The position numbers and the translations under genes were made by a program. From Berghia stephanieae (taxonomy: Eukaryota; Mollusca; Gastropoda; Nudibranchia; Aeolidiidae): a stretch of 64,000 nucleotides of DNA. The stretch is taken from the NCBI GenBank assembly GCA_034508935.3, contig CM067451.1, positions 45,467,838-45,531,837 on the forward strand, read 5' to 3'. Below, piece by piece: positions 61,128-63,903 of the stretch (its first letter is position 1; each line of letters begins with the position of its first letter). A model generated the notes under the pieces. It was not told where the DNA came from. It did not search any database and saw only the letters and a list, made by a program, of their open reading frames with translations.

Positions 61128-62684
61128 TGTGATGCGACGAACGATCATAATCAAGGCTGCCAGACAGCCAGATTTCTTCTTGCCCAAGTAGTCAAATAGA
61201 CCCCAAATAGCCCAACACCACAAGCATTCTGACTCCCTTGAAAAACTCATTTGTTTTGATTAACAAAACAATCGACTACAGTTGGATAAACTTATCTTTT
61301 CATTTTTTTTTAATAAAAGATTTTTTTTAAAAATGAATAATAATAGAAAAGCGTTTCTTAGTAACCAATTTTGAACTTGGCCATCTGGCAGCCCCCATCA
61401 TAACCAGCTGCAGTCAAGCCAGCCACAGACATAAGAGAGGGAGGGGTATGTGAAGTTTCCTGTGGCAAACGAGTTGCTCGTGTTTTTTTTTTTTTCAAAC
61501 GAATCACTGCTCGATGACGTCACTGACTCGAAACCCGCCCGAAACCGACTCGATTTTAGAGGACTCGATCGAAAACCCGCTCGATTTGATCGTTTCAAAC
61601 TCGACCCAGCACTACTGGAGTCTGCTCAATTCAAAATGTCAAGGACGAAAAAACAGGAACAGGAACAAGAATTCTTTGTCAGACGTGAACCGGAATTGCC
61701 AATTTGGCCTCTTAGACAGGGTTGCTAGTTTGGCCTCCTGGTAGCCAAATTTGAGAAATTTGGCTCTTTCCCCAAGCCATTTGGCCTCCCAAAATTTGGT
61801 TTGGCTACTTGGCCTCCTGTGACCAACTTTTTGGCTTCCTCTTACTTTCCCTATTATATCGTTTTACTTTGGTACCGGTAAAACTTTTTATTTGGCTTCC
61901 GGAAAGCCTCACTGGCAATCTAAATATATAAATCAACACGTGCTATCACCACAGATTTGCATTTGCTAATGCTTCTCTATATAGAATCTCTGTTATCACG
62001 CAATCTATGGGTTCAGCACTCCTTTGAAATCATCCCTTCATATCTTGGCTTTTGGCTCAAGGAGATACCAAATTGGTTTTCACAAAGTTCCCTCCGAATG
62101 GAATCCTTTACAAAAATCTTTGACACCATTAACATCGACAATGAAAGAGAAAGCGGCAAATCGCATCCAACGCTGTTCGCCAAAACTTCGCAGACACGAT
62201 GGCTGGTCGGGGGGAAGGTGTTATATAACACCCTCGTGAACTGGGATGAACTTGTAGGTTATTTCACCATTGATGAAATTGAGGCTAAGAGTGACTGTCG
62301 GTTCAAAGCCAGGCTTATAAAAGAAATGCTAAAGGACAAGATCAATCGATTATTGTTTGAATTTGTTACACCTGTGGTACACGAGTTCGAACGAGTAAAT
62401 GCCATGTTTCAGACAAGTTCTGCGGACCCCCATATCCTCATGACGGAGATAGACATGTTTTATAAAAGCTTGAAAAGACGCCTGTACAATGAAGATGGCA
62501 GTAAAAAATAAATAATAAGTAATAATTTTTTTTTTAAATAACGAAGTGAAGTCTTACCCTAACGCCTGTAACGGTTGTGTCGGAGGTATATTGGAAATCA
62601 CAGACGACGAAGGCCAGAAGGTAAGTGGACATCTTGGGGGTTTTATCATAGACATCGGCCACGTACTCAATGCCGTCTTCTGTC
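21416..62684 (-). CDS. M1-family zinc aminopeptidase (aminopeptidase N-like), 21 exons, 5' end outside window
   Basis: This is the whole visible gene; the exons are listed separately. Splicing 21 GT/AG-bounded exons gives 717 residues up to a natural TGA. Numbering from the first full codon, the exopeptidase motif GAMENWG is at 93-99. The zinc site is HELAH at 129-133 with the third ligand Glu152 in NEGFA, which is the exact HExxHx18E spacing of family M1. The catalytic Tyr is at 215 (YSKGG). An ERAP1-like C-terminal domain covers about residues 340-715. M1 enzymes remove amino-terminal residues from peptides; aminopeptidase N forms are cell-surface ectoenzymes. Family members have about 900-1000 residues, so roughly 230-280 amino-terminal residues (anchor and first beta domain) should lie beyond 64000. 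Exon 47823-47956 lacks one base. All other junction phases agree and I saw no in-frame stop. Ortholog identity (ANPEP, ENPEP, TRHDE) cannot be decided from this part. Confidence 0.9.
21715..22068 (-). mobile_element. Retroposon R1, truncated copy in the last intron
   Basis: The tail and body are recognisable to CCCCTCAGCCAAGAACT, where an AAT tract and another SINE end follow. It lies just upstream of the last aminopeptidase exon. Confidence 0.6.
22068..22170 (-). mobile_element. SINE/LINE 3' end with AAT tract (family G), copy 1
   Basis: Plus strand: AATAATAATAG, then ATCTTTATTGTCC and GGCAATTTGTCATTTAGTTA. The minus strand therefore ends in GGACAATAAAGAT plus ATT repeats. A second copy is in the LINE at 35512-35735. 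Confidence 0.5.
22187..22272. repeat. (CT)n microsatellite
   Basis: About 43 perfect CT units in the last intron of the aminopeptidase gene. Confidence 0.93.
23210..23560 (+). mobile_element. LINE reverse-transcriptase fragment
   Basis: It encodes [20 protein letters not shown], then [20 protein letters not shown], then after a frame change [20 protein letters not shown]. These are RT domains 2-4 of a Jockey/CR1-group LINE, different in sequence from the 33-37 kb element. It is heavily truncated, on the plus strand, in the intron before exon 23717-23798. Confidence 0.7.
23717..23798 (-). CDS. Aminopeptidase exon (residues 640-667)
   Basis: It encodes [20 protein letters not shown] followed by TEFQLTE, the 'F......I..VT..F.T..EL' helices near the end of M1 enzymes. 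The acceptor is TATTTGCAG and the donor is GTAAGAC. It restores phase 0 for the last exon. Confidence 0.9.
23900..24075 (+). mobile_element. SINE D, plus orientation
   Basis: It contains CCACCCAGCAGTGATTGGGC and AAAGGATAGCAAGCAGTTGC, the complement of the other copies, directly before SINE A at 24123. Confidence 0.5.
24327..25328. mobile_element. DNA transposon M3, copy 1 (CAGGCCTG ends), inserted in a SINE
   Basis: It starts CAGGCCTGTAAAT and ends ATTTACAGGCCTG, 13-base inverted ends. The flanks carry CCTTAT at 24315-24320 and 25329-25334, with six extra bases ATCTTA between the left copy and the element. A long (GAA)n tract at 24650-24720 has expanded inside. No coding capacity was recognised. 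The insertion splits a SINE whose two halves are at 24123-24320 and 25329-25430. The superfamily is not decided; 6-base duplications are unusual. Confidence 0.7.
24646..24740. repeat. (GAA)n tract inside transposon M3
   Basis: About 23 GAA units and a GGA/GAG tail. The sister element at 27003 has only GAAGATGAAAAGAGG there. Confidence 0.9.
25476..25862. repeat. (CA)n and AAT/GAT mosaic
   Basis: A CA tract at 25476-25514 and AAT/GAT triplets at 25680-25862, just before the 22-bp minisatellite. Confidence 0.85.
25944..26516. repeat. 22-bp minisatellite, about 26 units
   Basis: The unit is 22 bases and contains CTGCCCTCTACTCGAAC followed by AAAAC. Units differ mainly at one base before CTGCCC (C, T or G) and by CGAAC/CAAAT. 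It lies in the intron between exons 28520-28663 and 23717-23798. Confidence 0.9.
26651..28263 (-). mobile_element. Retroposon R1 carrying a nested M3 transposon
   Basis: TTGTCCTTT is duplicated at 26642-26650 and 28264-28272. The R1 body is split at 27003-28022 by M3. Near its end a ~60-base segment with AAACAGATATATAGGG is duplicated in tandem (28121-28240). Confidence 0.75.
27003..28022. mobile_element. DNA transposon M3, copy 2 (CAGGCCTG ends), inserted in retroposon R1
   Basis: It has the same 13-base inverted ends and the same internal order as copy 1, without the GAA expansion. It is flanked by AACTAT at 26997-27002 and 28023-28028, a clean 6-base target duplication, inside the R1 copy 26651-28263. 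No transposase was seen. Confidence 0.75.
28520..28663 (-). CDS. Aminopeptidase exon (residues 592-639)
   Basis: It encodes [20 protein letters not shown] and then [16 protein letters not shown], the conserved 'R.QD...V.....N..G....W.F...N' region. The acceptor is TCCACAG and the donor is GTAAGC. It ends with two bases of Tyr640. Confidence 0.92.
29022..29130. repeat. (GAT)n and GGT tract
   Basis: About 13 GAT units then GGTGGT segments. Intronic. Confidence 0.88.
29610..29925 (+). mobile_element. Noncoding LINE-like 3' end, copy 2
   Basis: It matches 5812-6190 through most of its length (for example GATATGTTGACATCAATACT) and ends GAATAAAGTACAATATTATT plus ATT repeats. Confidence 0.5.
30441..30526 (-). 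CDS. Aminopeptidase exon (residues 564-591)
   Basis: It encodes [20 protein letters not shown], the M1 'SE...LL.AL.C....W.L' helix. The donor is GTAAGTC. The acceptor is a weaker TGTACAG. It ends with two bases of His592. Confidence 0.9.
30581..31367. mobile_element. 787-bp element with 40-bp inverted ends and repeated GGGATAGCCC motifs
   Basis: The left end ATTGGACGCTTTTAAGGACA and the right end complement each other over about 40 bases with one mismatch. The motif GGGATAGCCC or its complement recurs at both ends and inside (near 30605, 30771, 31030, 31078, 31335), like subterminal transposase-binding repeats. A plus-strand start at 30789 gives 27 residues (beginning [20 protein letters not shown]) up to a GGTAATG donor-like site, possibly the first exon of a lost transposase. 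It starts 55 bases from exon 30441-30526. Confidence 0.7.
31385..31490 (+). mobile_element. SINE C, 3' fragment
   Basis: It contains GGCGCTGCACTACAGCTGAT and GAGTTATTCCAGTCCTCAAG, matching the end of SINE C. It adjoins the 787-bp element. Confidence 0.5.
31655..32262. repeat. ATT-rich array with a sixfold higher-order motif
   Basis: The motif GTTATAATCATATCATTA recurs about six times (31768, 31836, 31909, 31975, 32098, 32228), separated by ATT repeats of changing length. Confidence 0.8.
32545..32690 (-). mobile_element. SINE D fragment
   Basis: It contains CAGATCTACCAGACCCAGTT and ACCCAATCATTTCC. A related piece lies at 32265-32360. Confidence 0.45.
32770..33200. repeat. (ATC)n and (AAT)n tracts around exon 32910-32991
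   Basis: ATC/TTC repeats at 32770-32870 and an AAT tract at 33052-33200 lie on each side of the exon. The LINE starts right after the AAT tract. Confidence 0.88.
32910..32991 (-). CDS. Aminopeptidase exon (residues 536-563)
   Basis: It encodes [20 protein letters not shown] followed by EWKFALD, the conserved 'P.LR..VYC.A...G...EW.F' segment of M1 enzymes. The acceptor is TCACCAG and the donor is GTAAGT. Confidence 0.92.
33360..34243 (+). pseudogene. LINE ORF1 (PHD-like finger, coiled coil, RRM-like)
   Basis: The region 33360-33578 encodes a Cys-rich finger, [11 protein letters not shown] followed by [10 protein letters not shown], as in CR1 ORF1 proteins. The region 33629-33889 encodes a Glu/Lys-rich helical segment, and 33902-34243 encodes [13 protein letters not shown] then [16 protein letters not shown], the RRM-like nucleic-acid-binding part. 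The three parts are in different frames or split by stops, so the ORF is dead. Its role in live elements is RNA binding and chaperone activity. Confidence 0.7.
34409..37530 (+). pseudogene. LINE ORF2 (endonuclease and reverse transcriptase)
   Basis: The endonuclease parts are [18 protein letters not shown] and IGVTEVK near 34460-34550, [10 protein letters not shown] near 34843, and GKSDH near 35067. RT parts are [13 protein letters not shown] near 35990, [18 protein letters not shown] from 36352, [13 protein letters not shown] near 36522, and the catalytic FADDTKIF at about 36609. The thumb and C-terminal region ([21 protein letters not shown]-like [11 protein letters not shown]) continue to 37287, with a tail to 37530. 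There are several frame breaks and one insertion at 35.5 kb. Confidence 0.85.
35512..35735 (-). mobile_element. Family G element with AAT tract, inserted in LINE ORF2
   Basis: An 80-base (AAT)n tract is followed by AAAATCTTTATTGTCCCC and GGCAATTTGTCATTTGGTTA. It interrupts the LINE between its endonuclease and RT and must be younger than it. Confidence 0.55.
37745..37855 (-). CDS. Aminopeptidase exon with conserved Cys pair (residues 499-535)
   Basis: It encodes [20 protein letters not shown]. The spacing of the Cys pair matches the disulphide conserved in aminopeptidase N ectodomains, so extracellular location is likely. The acceptor is CATCAG and the donor is GTGTGTAG. The LINE ends only about 130 bases from this exon. 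Confidence 0.9.
38209..38285 (-). CDS. Aminopeptidase exon (residues 474-498)
   Basis: It begins with [14 protein letters not shown], a C-terminal domain helix, and ends with two bases of Thr499. The acceptor is TACAACAG and the donor is GTAAAT. Confidence 0.82.
38398..38660. repeat. (GA)n tract, long
   Basis: About 260 bases of GA with AG slips and a G run near 38560. It adjoins exon 38209-38285. Confidence 0.92.
38668..39010 (-). mobile_element. Retroposon R1, partial, bounded by microsatellites
   Basis: The body is present from TAGTTTGAGACCATCTAAAT to the terminal hairpin remnant. Its A-rich side is replaced by a (GA)n tract and its other side continues into a (GAT)n array. Confidence 0.6.
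39008..39345. repeat. GAT array with ATACATAATGATGAA units
   Basis: Blocks of GATGTTGATGATGAT (15 bases) then about eight units containing ATACATAATGATGAAGATG with GAT runs of varying length. Confidence 0.9.
39439..39586 (-). CDS. Aminopeptidase exon (residues 424-473)
   Basis: It encodes [20 protein letters not shown] and then a helix ending STYGLYR, the 'YL..E..Y.PW' helix pair of M1 enzymes. The acceptor is TCTGCAG. The donor GTAGGT was chosen because it preserves phase 0. Confidence 0.9.
40469..40760 (-). mobile_element. SINE A, complete copy
   Basis: The full head with box B (GGTTCGAGCC-like) and the GGATATTGCGCTATATC end are present. It lies in the intron beside the AT minisatellite. 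Confidence 0.72.
40989..42962. repeat. AT-rich minisatellite of about 33 units
   Basis: Each unit has the fixed core AAACGAAACAGGATATATAA then GATATAAT, followed by an (AT)n run of variable length. It covers almost 2 kb of the intron between exons 43091-43146 and 39439-39586. Confidence 0.92.
43091..43146 (-). CDS. Aminopeptidase exon (residues 406-423)
   Basis: It encodes [18 protein letters not shown], matching the conserved 'I...NRAQ..DDA..LA' helix of M1 C-terminal domains. The donor is GTAAGT and the acceptor is CTTCCCAG. It ends with two bases of Lys424. Confidence 0.93.
43383..43534 (-). CDS. Aminopeptidase exon, start of ERAP1-like domain (residues 355-405)
   Basis: It encodes [20 protein letters not shown] followed by a WKALIHQLE helix, the recognisable entry to the ERAP1-like C-terminal domain. 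The acceptor is ATTACAG and the donor is GTCTGT. It ends in phase 0. Confidence 0.92.
43600..43835 (-). mobile_element. SINE D (tRNA-Val-like head family)
   Basis: It carries GACCCAGCTACCCAATCACT and GCTGGGT, shared with about six other places (118-250, 23900-24075, 32545-32690, 49775-50035, 51255-51440 and weakly 13655-13715). The copy at 51255 keeps a head that reads on the minus strand TAGAGCATTCGCTTCACATG, like tRNA-Val(CAC). Confidence 0.55.
44104..44204 (-). CDS. Aminopeptidase exon (residues 321-354)
   Basis: It encodes [20 protein letters not shown] and then YWLNKDETA, a typical M1 beta-sandwich segment. The acceptor is TGACCAG and the donor is GTATGTC. Its last base starts Lys355. 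Confidence 0.9.
44314..44620 (-). mobile_element. Possible LINE C-terminal (zinc-knuckle) fragment with internal 92-bp duplication
   Basis: The minus strand encodes [20 protein letters not shown] followed by TADHLVEHF, which resembles the Cys/His knuckle at the end of many LINE polymerases (C..C...QT..H.L..C). A 92-base unit starting at 44321 repeats from 44413. The match is short. Confidence 0.4.
44672..44730 (-). CDS. Aminopeptidase exon (residues 302-320)
   Basis: It encodes [19 protein letters not shown], the Q.RFLLDP-like start of the beta-sandwich domain. I chose the acceptor TTAGGCAG because the alternative TTAG four bases earlier gives an early stop. It ends with two bases of Gly321. 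Confidence 0.85.
44862..45150 (+). mobile_element. SINE A, diverged copy
   Basis: The head GACACTCGCCTTCAAACTGA and box B-like GGTTTGAGTC, then TTTAGTGGATATTGTGCAAT at the end. Confidence 0.65.
45181..45448 (-). mobile_element. Retroposon R2, copy 2
   Basis: It is nearly identical to 17358-17612 over about 255 bases, with one extra short segment (AAGAACAAACAGG). It lies in an aminopeptidase intron on the sense strand. Confidence 0.6.
45730..45849 (-). CDS. Aminopeptidase exon (residues 262-301)
   Basis: It encodes [20 protein letters not shown], matching the conserved M1 stretch (family form: W..Q.GYPVV.V) between the catalytic and beta-sandwich domains. It is 40 codons in phase 0. The donor is GTAAGT and the acceptor is TTTTCAG. 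Confidence 0.91.
46392..46457 (-). CDS. Aminopeptidase exon (residues 240-261)
   Basis: It encodes [20 protein letters not shown] plus two residues, the helical end of the thermolysin-like domain. It is 22 codons in phase 0, with donor GTAAGT and acceptor CCTTCAG. It lies beside an (AGT)n tract at 46540-46725. Confidence 0.88.
46540..46730. repeat. (AGT)n tract with internal duplication
   Basis: The segment GTGATCGCAGTAGTAGAAGT occurs twice (about 46583 and 46663), each after an AGT run. Confidence 0.9.
46948..47013 (-). CDS. Aminopeptidase exon (residues 218-239)
   Basis: It encodes [17 protein letters not shown], directly following the catalytic Tyr segment as in all M1 enzymes. It is exactly 22 codons with phase 0 at both ends. 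The acceptor is GCCATAG and the donor is GTAAGTG. Confidence 0.92.
47473..47767. mobile_element. Short repeat M5 with YY1-like motifs, copy 1
   Basis: It starts GATTCAACAGTC and ends GACTATTGAATC, an inverted pair. Inside are CGTAACGTCACGTC (CRE-like), ACAATGGCGGACG and CATGATGGCCGCCG (both YY1-like). It is 295 bases with no coding sequence. Other copies are at 62781-63075, 63904 to window end, and a fragment at 2745-2812. Confidence 0.6.
47823..47956 (-). CDS. Aminopeptidase exon with a one-base deficit (residues 173-217)
   Basis: It reads [18 protein letters not shown], then ITSHPVYVP, and continues only in the +1 frame as [18 protein letters not shown], the conserved M1 segment that carries the catalytic Tyr (Tyr215). 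The exon is 134 bases long, but 135 would keep phase 0 on both sides. The break is near 47872-47882. Splice sites are intact (acceptor TTTTCAG, donor GTTGGT). This is either a base-calling error in the assembly or a real disabling change. Confidence 0.88.
48089..48242. mobile_element. MITE family M2, copy 1
   Basis: This is a short element with inverted ends containing GGTCTGATAACCCAATT at left and a complementary ATCATATTTCCAAATAAGTG at right. The same layout occurs at 51038-51187 and 53720-53880. Confidence 0.5.
48318..49060 (-). mobile_element. SINE A copies, one split by a small element with (CTT)n end
   Basis: A truncated end is at 48318-48395. A fuller copy runs 48495-48712 and resumes at about 48930-49060. 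The interrupting ~200 bases (48713-48920) end in CTT repeats on the plus strand next to GGAATAAAG on the minus strand, with CAAGGA at both junctions. The tRNA-like head appears twice near 48960 and 49010. Confidence 0.55.
49164..49277 (-). CDS. Aminopeptidase exon with third zinc ligand (residues 135-172)
   Basis: It begins [13 protein letters not shown] and contains WLNEGFA, whose Glu152 is the third zinc ligand, 18 residues after His133. It has 114 bases with both ends in phase 0. The acceptor is ATTCCAG and the donor is GTAAAG. Confidence 0.94.
49503..49593 (-). CDS. Aminopeptidase exon with HELAHQ zinc motif (residues 104-134)
   Basis: It ends exactly after HELAHQ, which gives two zinc ligands (His129, His133) and the general base Glu130. 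The acceptor is CCATCAG and the donor is GTAAAC. Phase 0 joins it to WFGD in the next exon. Confidence 0.94.
49775..50035 (-). mobile_element. SINE D, two overlapping pieces
   Basis: The core TACCCAATCACTGCTGGGTG occurs at about 49830 and a second version at about 49935, then the head TAGAATACTCTTTTCACACG on the minus strand. It lies next to the GAMEN exon. Confidence 0.5.
50059..50122 (-). CDS. Aminopeptidase exon with GAMEN motif (residues 83-103)
   Basis: It encodes [23 protein letters not shown] binds the free amino terminus of the substrate in M1 aminopeptidases. The acceptor is CTCCCCAG and the donor is GTATAT. The exon ends with two bases of Arg104. Confidence 0.93.
50545..50910 (-). 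mobile_element. tRNA-derived SINE B
   Basis: Read on the minus strand it starts with CTTGGTGGCTCAATAGTATG (box A-like) and continues through GTGTCCTTGAGTAAAACACT. Its relatives at 57365-57680 and 60245-60560 carry the cleaner box A GCTCAGTGGTACGG. Confidence 0.55.
51038..51187. mobile_element. MITE family M2, copy 2
   Basis: The left end CTATTTGCAGGTCTGATAAC and the right end TTTGGTTATCAGGCCGTTAT are inverted relative to each other. The internal AATATTCTCAAACT and CAAAATAGTGTC are shared with the other copies. Confidence 0.55.
51255..51440 (-). mobile_element. SINE D with tRNA-Val-like head
   Basis: The minus strand reads CTCAGTAGAGCATTCGCTTC, then CCGAGATCAATCCC (box B-like). It ends within about 10 bases of exon 51450-51570. 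Confidence 0.6.
51450..51570 (-). CDS. Aminopeptidase exon (residues 43-82)
   Basis: It encodes [11 protein letters not shown] and ends in YPLPKQ, the strand leading to the active site in M1 enzymes. The acceptor is TTGACAG and the donor is GTGATG. The last G joins AT of the next exon to make Asp83. An 11 kb intron separates it from the preceding exon. Confidence 0.9.
51634..52386. mobile_element. MITE family M1, copy split by retroposon R1
   Basis: The left end TGTGACCCATTGCATCGAAA and right end complement (TGTGACCTACCACACCTCTA) enclose a MITE interrupted at 51838-52351 by an R1 retroposon. It shows that this MITE is older than that R1 insertion. Confidence 0.55.
51838..52351 (-). mobile_element. 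Retroposon R1 inserted in MITE M1
   Basis: CGACATC flanks it at 51831-51837 and 52352-52358. The target lies within the right end of the MITE at 51634-52386. Confidence 0.7.
52597..52903 (-). mobile_element. SINE A, complete, diverged
   Basis: The end GTGGATGTTGCGTTATATA and the head with a diverged box B are present. An ATA tract follows immediately at 52925. Confidence 0.65.
52925..53125. repeat. (AAT)n tract followed by an A-rich SINE-like end
   Basis: ATA/AAT repeats to 53015, then ATTTATATAGCACTCATTCT, a common invertebrate repeat end, and a poly-A run at 53095-53116. A widespread repeat (TAGTTCATTCCAAATCTTGG) continues to 53290. Confidence 0.8.
53360..53640 (-). mobile_element. SINE A, decayed
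   Basis: Recognisable pieces are ATGACGCCTGTCAAGCGCTG, GGGACAATGCTGTTATTGGC and the head complement TAGTGTCATACCATAAGA. Confidence 0.5.
53720..53880. mobile_element. MITE family M2, copy 3
   Basis: The ends are CTTGTTTGCAGATTAATGAC and GATTATCAGACCTGCAAATA, inverted with respect to each other, with the same core as copies 1 and 2. Confidence 0.55.
54747..54934. mobile_element. Foldback element flanked by TAATAC
   Basis: It is a near-perfect inverted repeat of about 90 bases per arm, starting CGGAGGCCTTCCGAAAGCTC and ending GAGCTTTCGAAAGGCCTCCC. TAATAC flanks it at 54741-54746 and 54935-54940. The centre (GGGGTTTTGGAAGGGGGGAAA) is shared with the foldback at 55142-55357. Confidence 0.65.
55142..55357. 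mobile_element. Foldback MITE with 9-base target duplication (Mutator-like size)
   Basis: The ends GGTACTACCGCAAACTCGGG and its complement open a full-length inverted repeat of 216 bases. TCGGAGGTA is duplicated exactly at 55133-55141 and 55358-55366. A 9-base duplication with long inverted ends fits MULE-type MITEs. It sits in the decayed aminopeptidase exon copy. Confidence 0.7.
55367..55436 (-). pseudogene. Decayed copy of aminopeptidase exon 62558-62684
   Basis: The minus strand encodes [10 protein letters not shown], next to an alanine-phenylalanine start, and aligns in frame with [11 protein letters not shown] of the intact exon. The following bases (GATACCTCCG) also match. The upstream half of the exon and its AG acceptor are gone. 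A foldback element with 9-bp target duplication (55142-55357) sits directly at its downstream side. It lies in the intron between the first two visible exons, so it is a dead duplicate exon or the scar of an older tandem gene duplication. Confidence 0.6.
56402..56700 (+). mobile_element. SINE A inside hAT-like element copy 1
   Basis: The head ATGGTCTAGTGGTATGACAC, a CTTTGGGAT loop and GGTTCGAGCCT box B resemble tRNA-Pro(UGG). It ends TTTAGTGGATATTGTAAAGC. Its twin is at 59296-59595. Confidence 0.78.
56777..56871. repeat. (CAT)n microsatellite in tandem element copy 1
   Basis: About 31 CAT units. Copy 2 holds the matching tract at 59675-59763, with one CTT unit. Confidence 0.92.
56871..57078 (+). 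mobile_element. tRNA-derived SINE C inside hAT-like element copy 1
   Basis: The head GGGGCAGCGGTACGGTCTTT and box B-like GAGTTCGATCACCC are followed by GGTTATTCCAGTCTTCCCTT and the end GGGATGAATAAAGGG. A twin is at 59764-59960 and a 3' fragment at 31385-31490. Confidence 0.6.
57365..57680 (-). mobile_element. SINE B inside hAT-like element copy 1
   Basis: The minus strand starts GTTCGGTCGCTCAGTGGTAC, then GTCAATGGCCGGATGAGTGA, and matches 50545-50910. A twin lies at 60245-60560. Confidence 0.55.
58265..58507. mobile_element. MITE M4 nested in hAT-like element copy 1
   Basis: The ends are CAAGGCTGCCAGACAGCCAGA-like (left) and GGCCATCTGGCAGCCCCC (right), flanked by ATCATAAT and ATCATAAC, an 8-base near-duplication as expected for hAT. 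The second tandem copy holds it at 61152-61396. Confidence 0.6.
58729..61614. mobile_element. hAT-like non-autonomous element, tandem copy 2 (2886 bp)
   Basis: By eye it is nearly identical to copy 1 over its full length. Differences are mostly repeat-number changes in CA, CAT and GT tracts plus a few indels and substitutions. It has the same nested SINEs and MITE in the same places. The right-hand target duplication CTGGAGTC is at 61615-61622. The near identity points to a very recent tandem duplication or an assembly duplication. Confidence 0.75.
59296..59595 (+). mobile_element. SINE A inside hAT-like element copy 2
   Basis: It is the twin of 56402-56700 at the same place in the second tandem copy. 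Confidence 0.78.
61720..61918. mobile_element. Short MITE-like repeat rich in TTTGGCTTCC/GGCCTCC
   Basis: It begins AGGGTTGCTAGTTTGGCCTC and ends with the rough complement GGCTTCCGGAAAGCCTCACT then GGCAATCT. Inside it, TTTGGCCTCC or TTTGGCTTCC recurs about eight times. No clear target duplication. Probably hAT-type. Confidence 0.45.
61957..62511 (+). pseudogene. hAT-type transposase fragment
   Basis: This is an open stretch of 184 residues. The second half ([64 protein letters not shown]) matches a domain I know from hAT-like (DUF4371-type) transposases and the host proteins derived from them. The zinc finger, most of the catalytic core and the dimerisation domain are absent, and the first ~50 residues look frame-shifted. 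It sits antisense in an aminopeptidase intron and ends 46 bases before exon 62558-62684. It is a plain DNA-transposon remnant. The exact family is uncertain. Confidence 0.6.
62558..62684 (-). CDS. Aminopeptidase exon 1 of those visible (residues 1-42)
   Basis: It encodes the end of the N-terminal beta domain, including [17 protein letters not shown], a typical M1 segment. The acceptor is CTATCAG and the donor is GTAAGAC. The first base completes a codon from an exon outside the window. Confidence 0.88.
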
Positions 62685-62780
62685 CTGATAGAAGATTTTA
62701 AAAGACATAGAATGATTAAATCAATAACCCAACTGAGGAAGATATCTCAGAACATGATGCGCTGGAAGGGCATAATACTC

Positions 62781-63075
62781 TTCAACAGTCGTAACGTCAC
62801 TTCCTTCCTAATGACGCACGGTACCTTAGTAACACTGGCTCTAAACTATCGGAACAATGGCGGACGCCTGTATGAAATATTTCTCCGGCGAGCATAAAGG
62901 GTATCCAGAGAAAAAAACAACACATACATTTGATCATGTTTTGACTTTTACACATTCTGATCACAAGACATATGAAAAGTTCTAGCCAGTATGAAAAATA
63001 AAAAGTAATCATTTTCTTTGTTTAGAACCAAGATGGCCGCCGTTGCCGGGCGGCGTGACATCAGACTACTGAATC
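62781..63075. mobile_element. Short repeat M5 with YY1-like motifs, copy 2
   Basis: It has the same layout and length as copy 1, with a perfect CAAGATGGCCG at 63029-63039 and ACAATGGCGGACG near 62855. It lies about 100 bases upstream of exon 62558-62684, in its intron. Confidence 0.6.
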
Positions 63076-63903
63076 GTATTGCAGCCCTCCTTTTCTATGC
63101 AAACCGAATGACCACGTGGGACCGTTGCCTTCAATAACATAGCCTGTCAGTCGGGCTCACTATGACTTACATTATTTGGACGTCATTTTAGGTTTGTGCA
63201 GCTTATAGTGAGTTGTCGTTGGAAGTAGGACTCATGGAAACAAATGATCCGATTGGTTGAACTTTTGAATACAACTCACGATTTGTTTTCTTTTCGTGGT
63301 ATGGCCTTGTATTTTGACTTATTTTTTTGGTCAGTGTCGGGCTATAATCTGTTTACGAAGGCTACAATCAGACTGAGCATACTGTCAATGTCACATATCC
63401 CAAAAAGAAGAATTATGGTACCTACCTGATTGTCTATAGATAGTATGCAGATGACGTCATTCAGGCCTTTGTTATTGTTTTTGCCATCCGCGTTTGTGAG
63501 TTATTCTCACTAAACTGTATTAACCAGACTATAAAAGTTCATGGTTACACAGAGTTTGTGTGTTGGTCAGTTATACTTCCGGATGGCAATGTTGTGAACT
63601 CCTTGGCCAAGCGCATTCTATCTATAATGTATCTAAGATTTCAATATTACTCGGAAGCTTGATGATACCAGTAGGTAAGTTATTCCCTCAGCGGAACGTA
63701 TTTGGGAAAAAATTAAGTAAAGATGATTGTCAAAATTAGAGGAAGGAATATATTCGAAACCTAGACTGTCTAGCTCGTATTTTACTTGACTTCATTTGCT
63801 ATTGGTGTCCACCAATATCTCTATAAGGCCATTCAATCCTTGGTAAAGTGTTGTGATTTCAGCTCTAGCCCGCACTTCATGATGAGCTCACCATCCTAAT
63901 ACG
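63076..63903. other. Intronic DNA upstream of exon 62558-62684, nothing recognised
   Basis: No further aminopeptidase exon was found here, so the previous exon lies beyond 64000. Confidence 0.4.
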
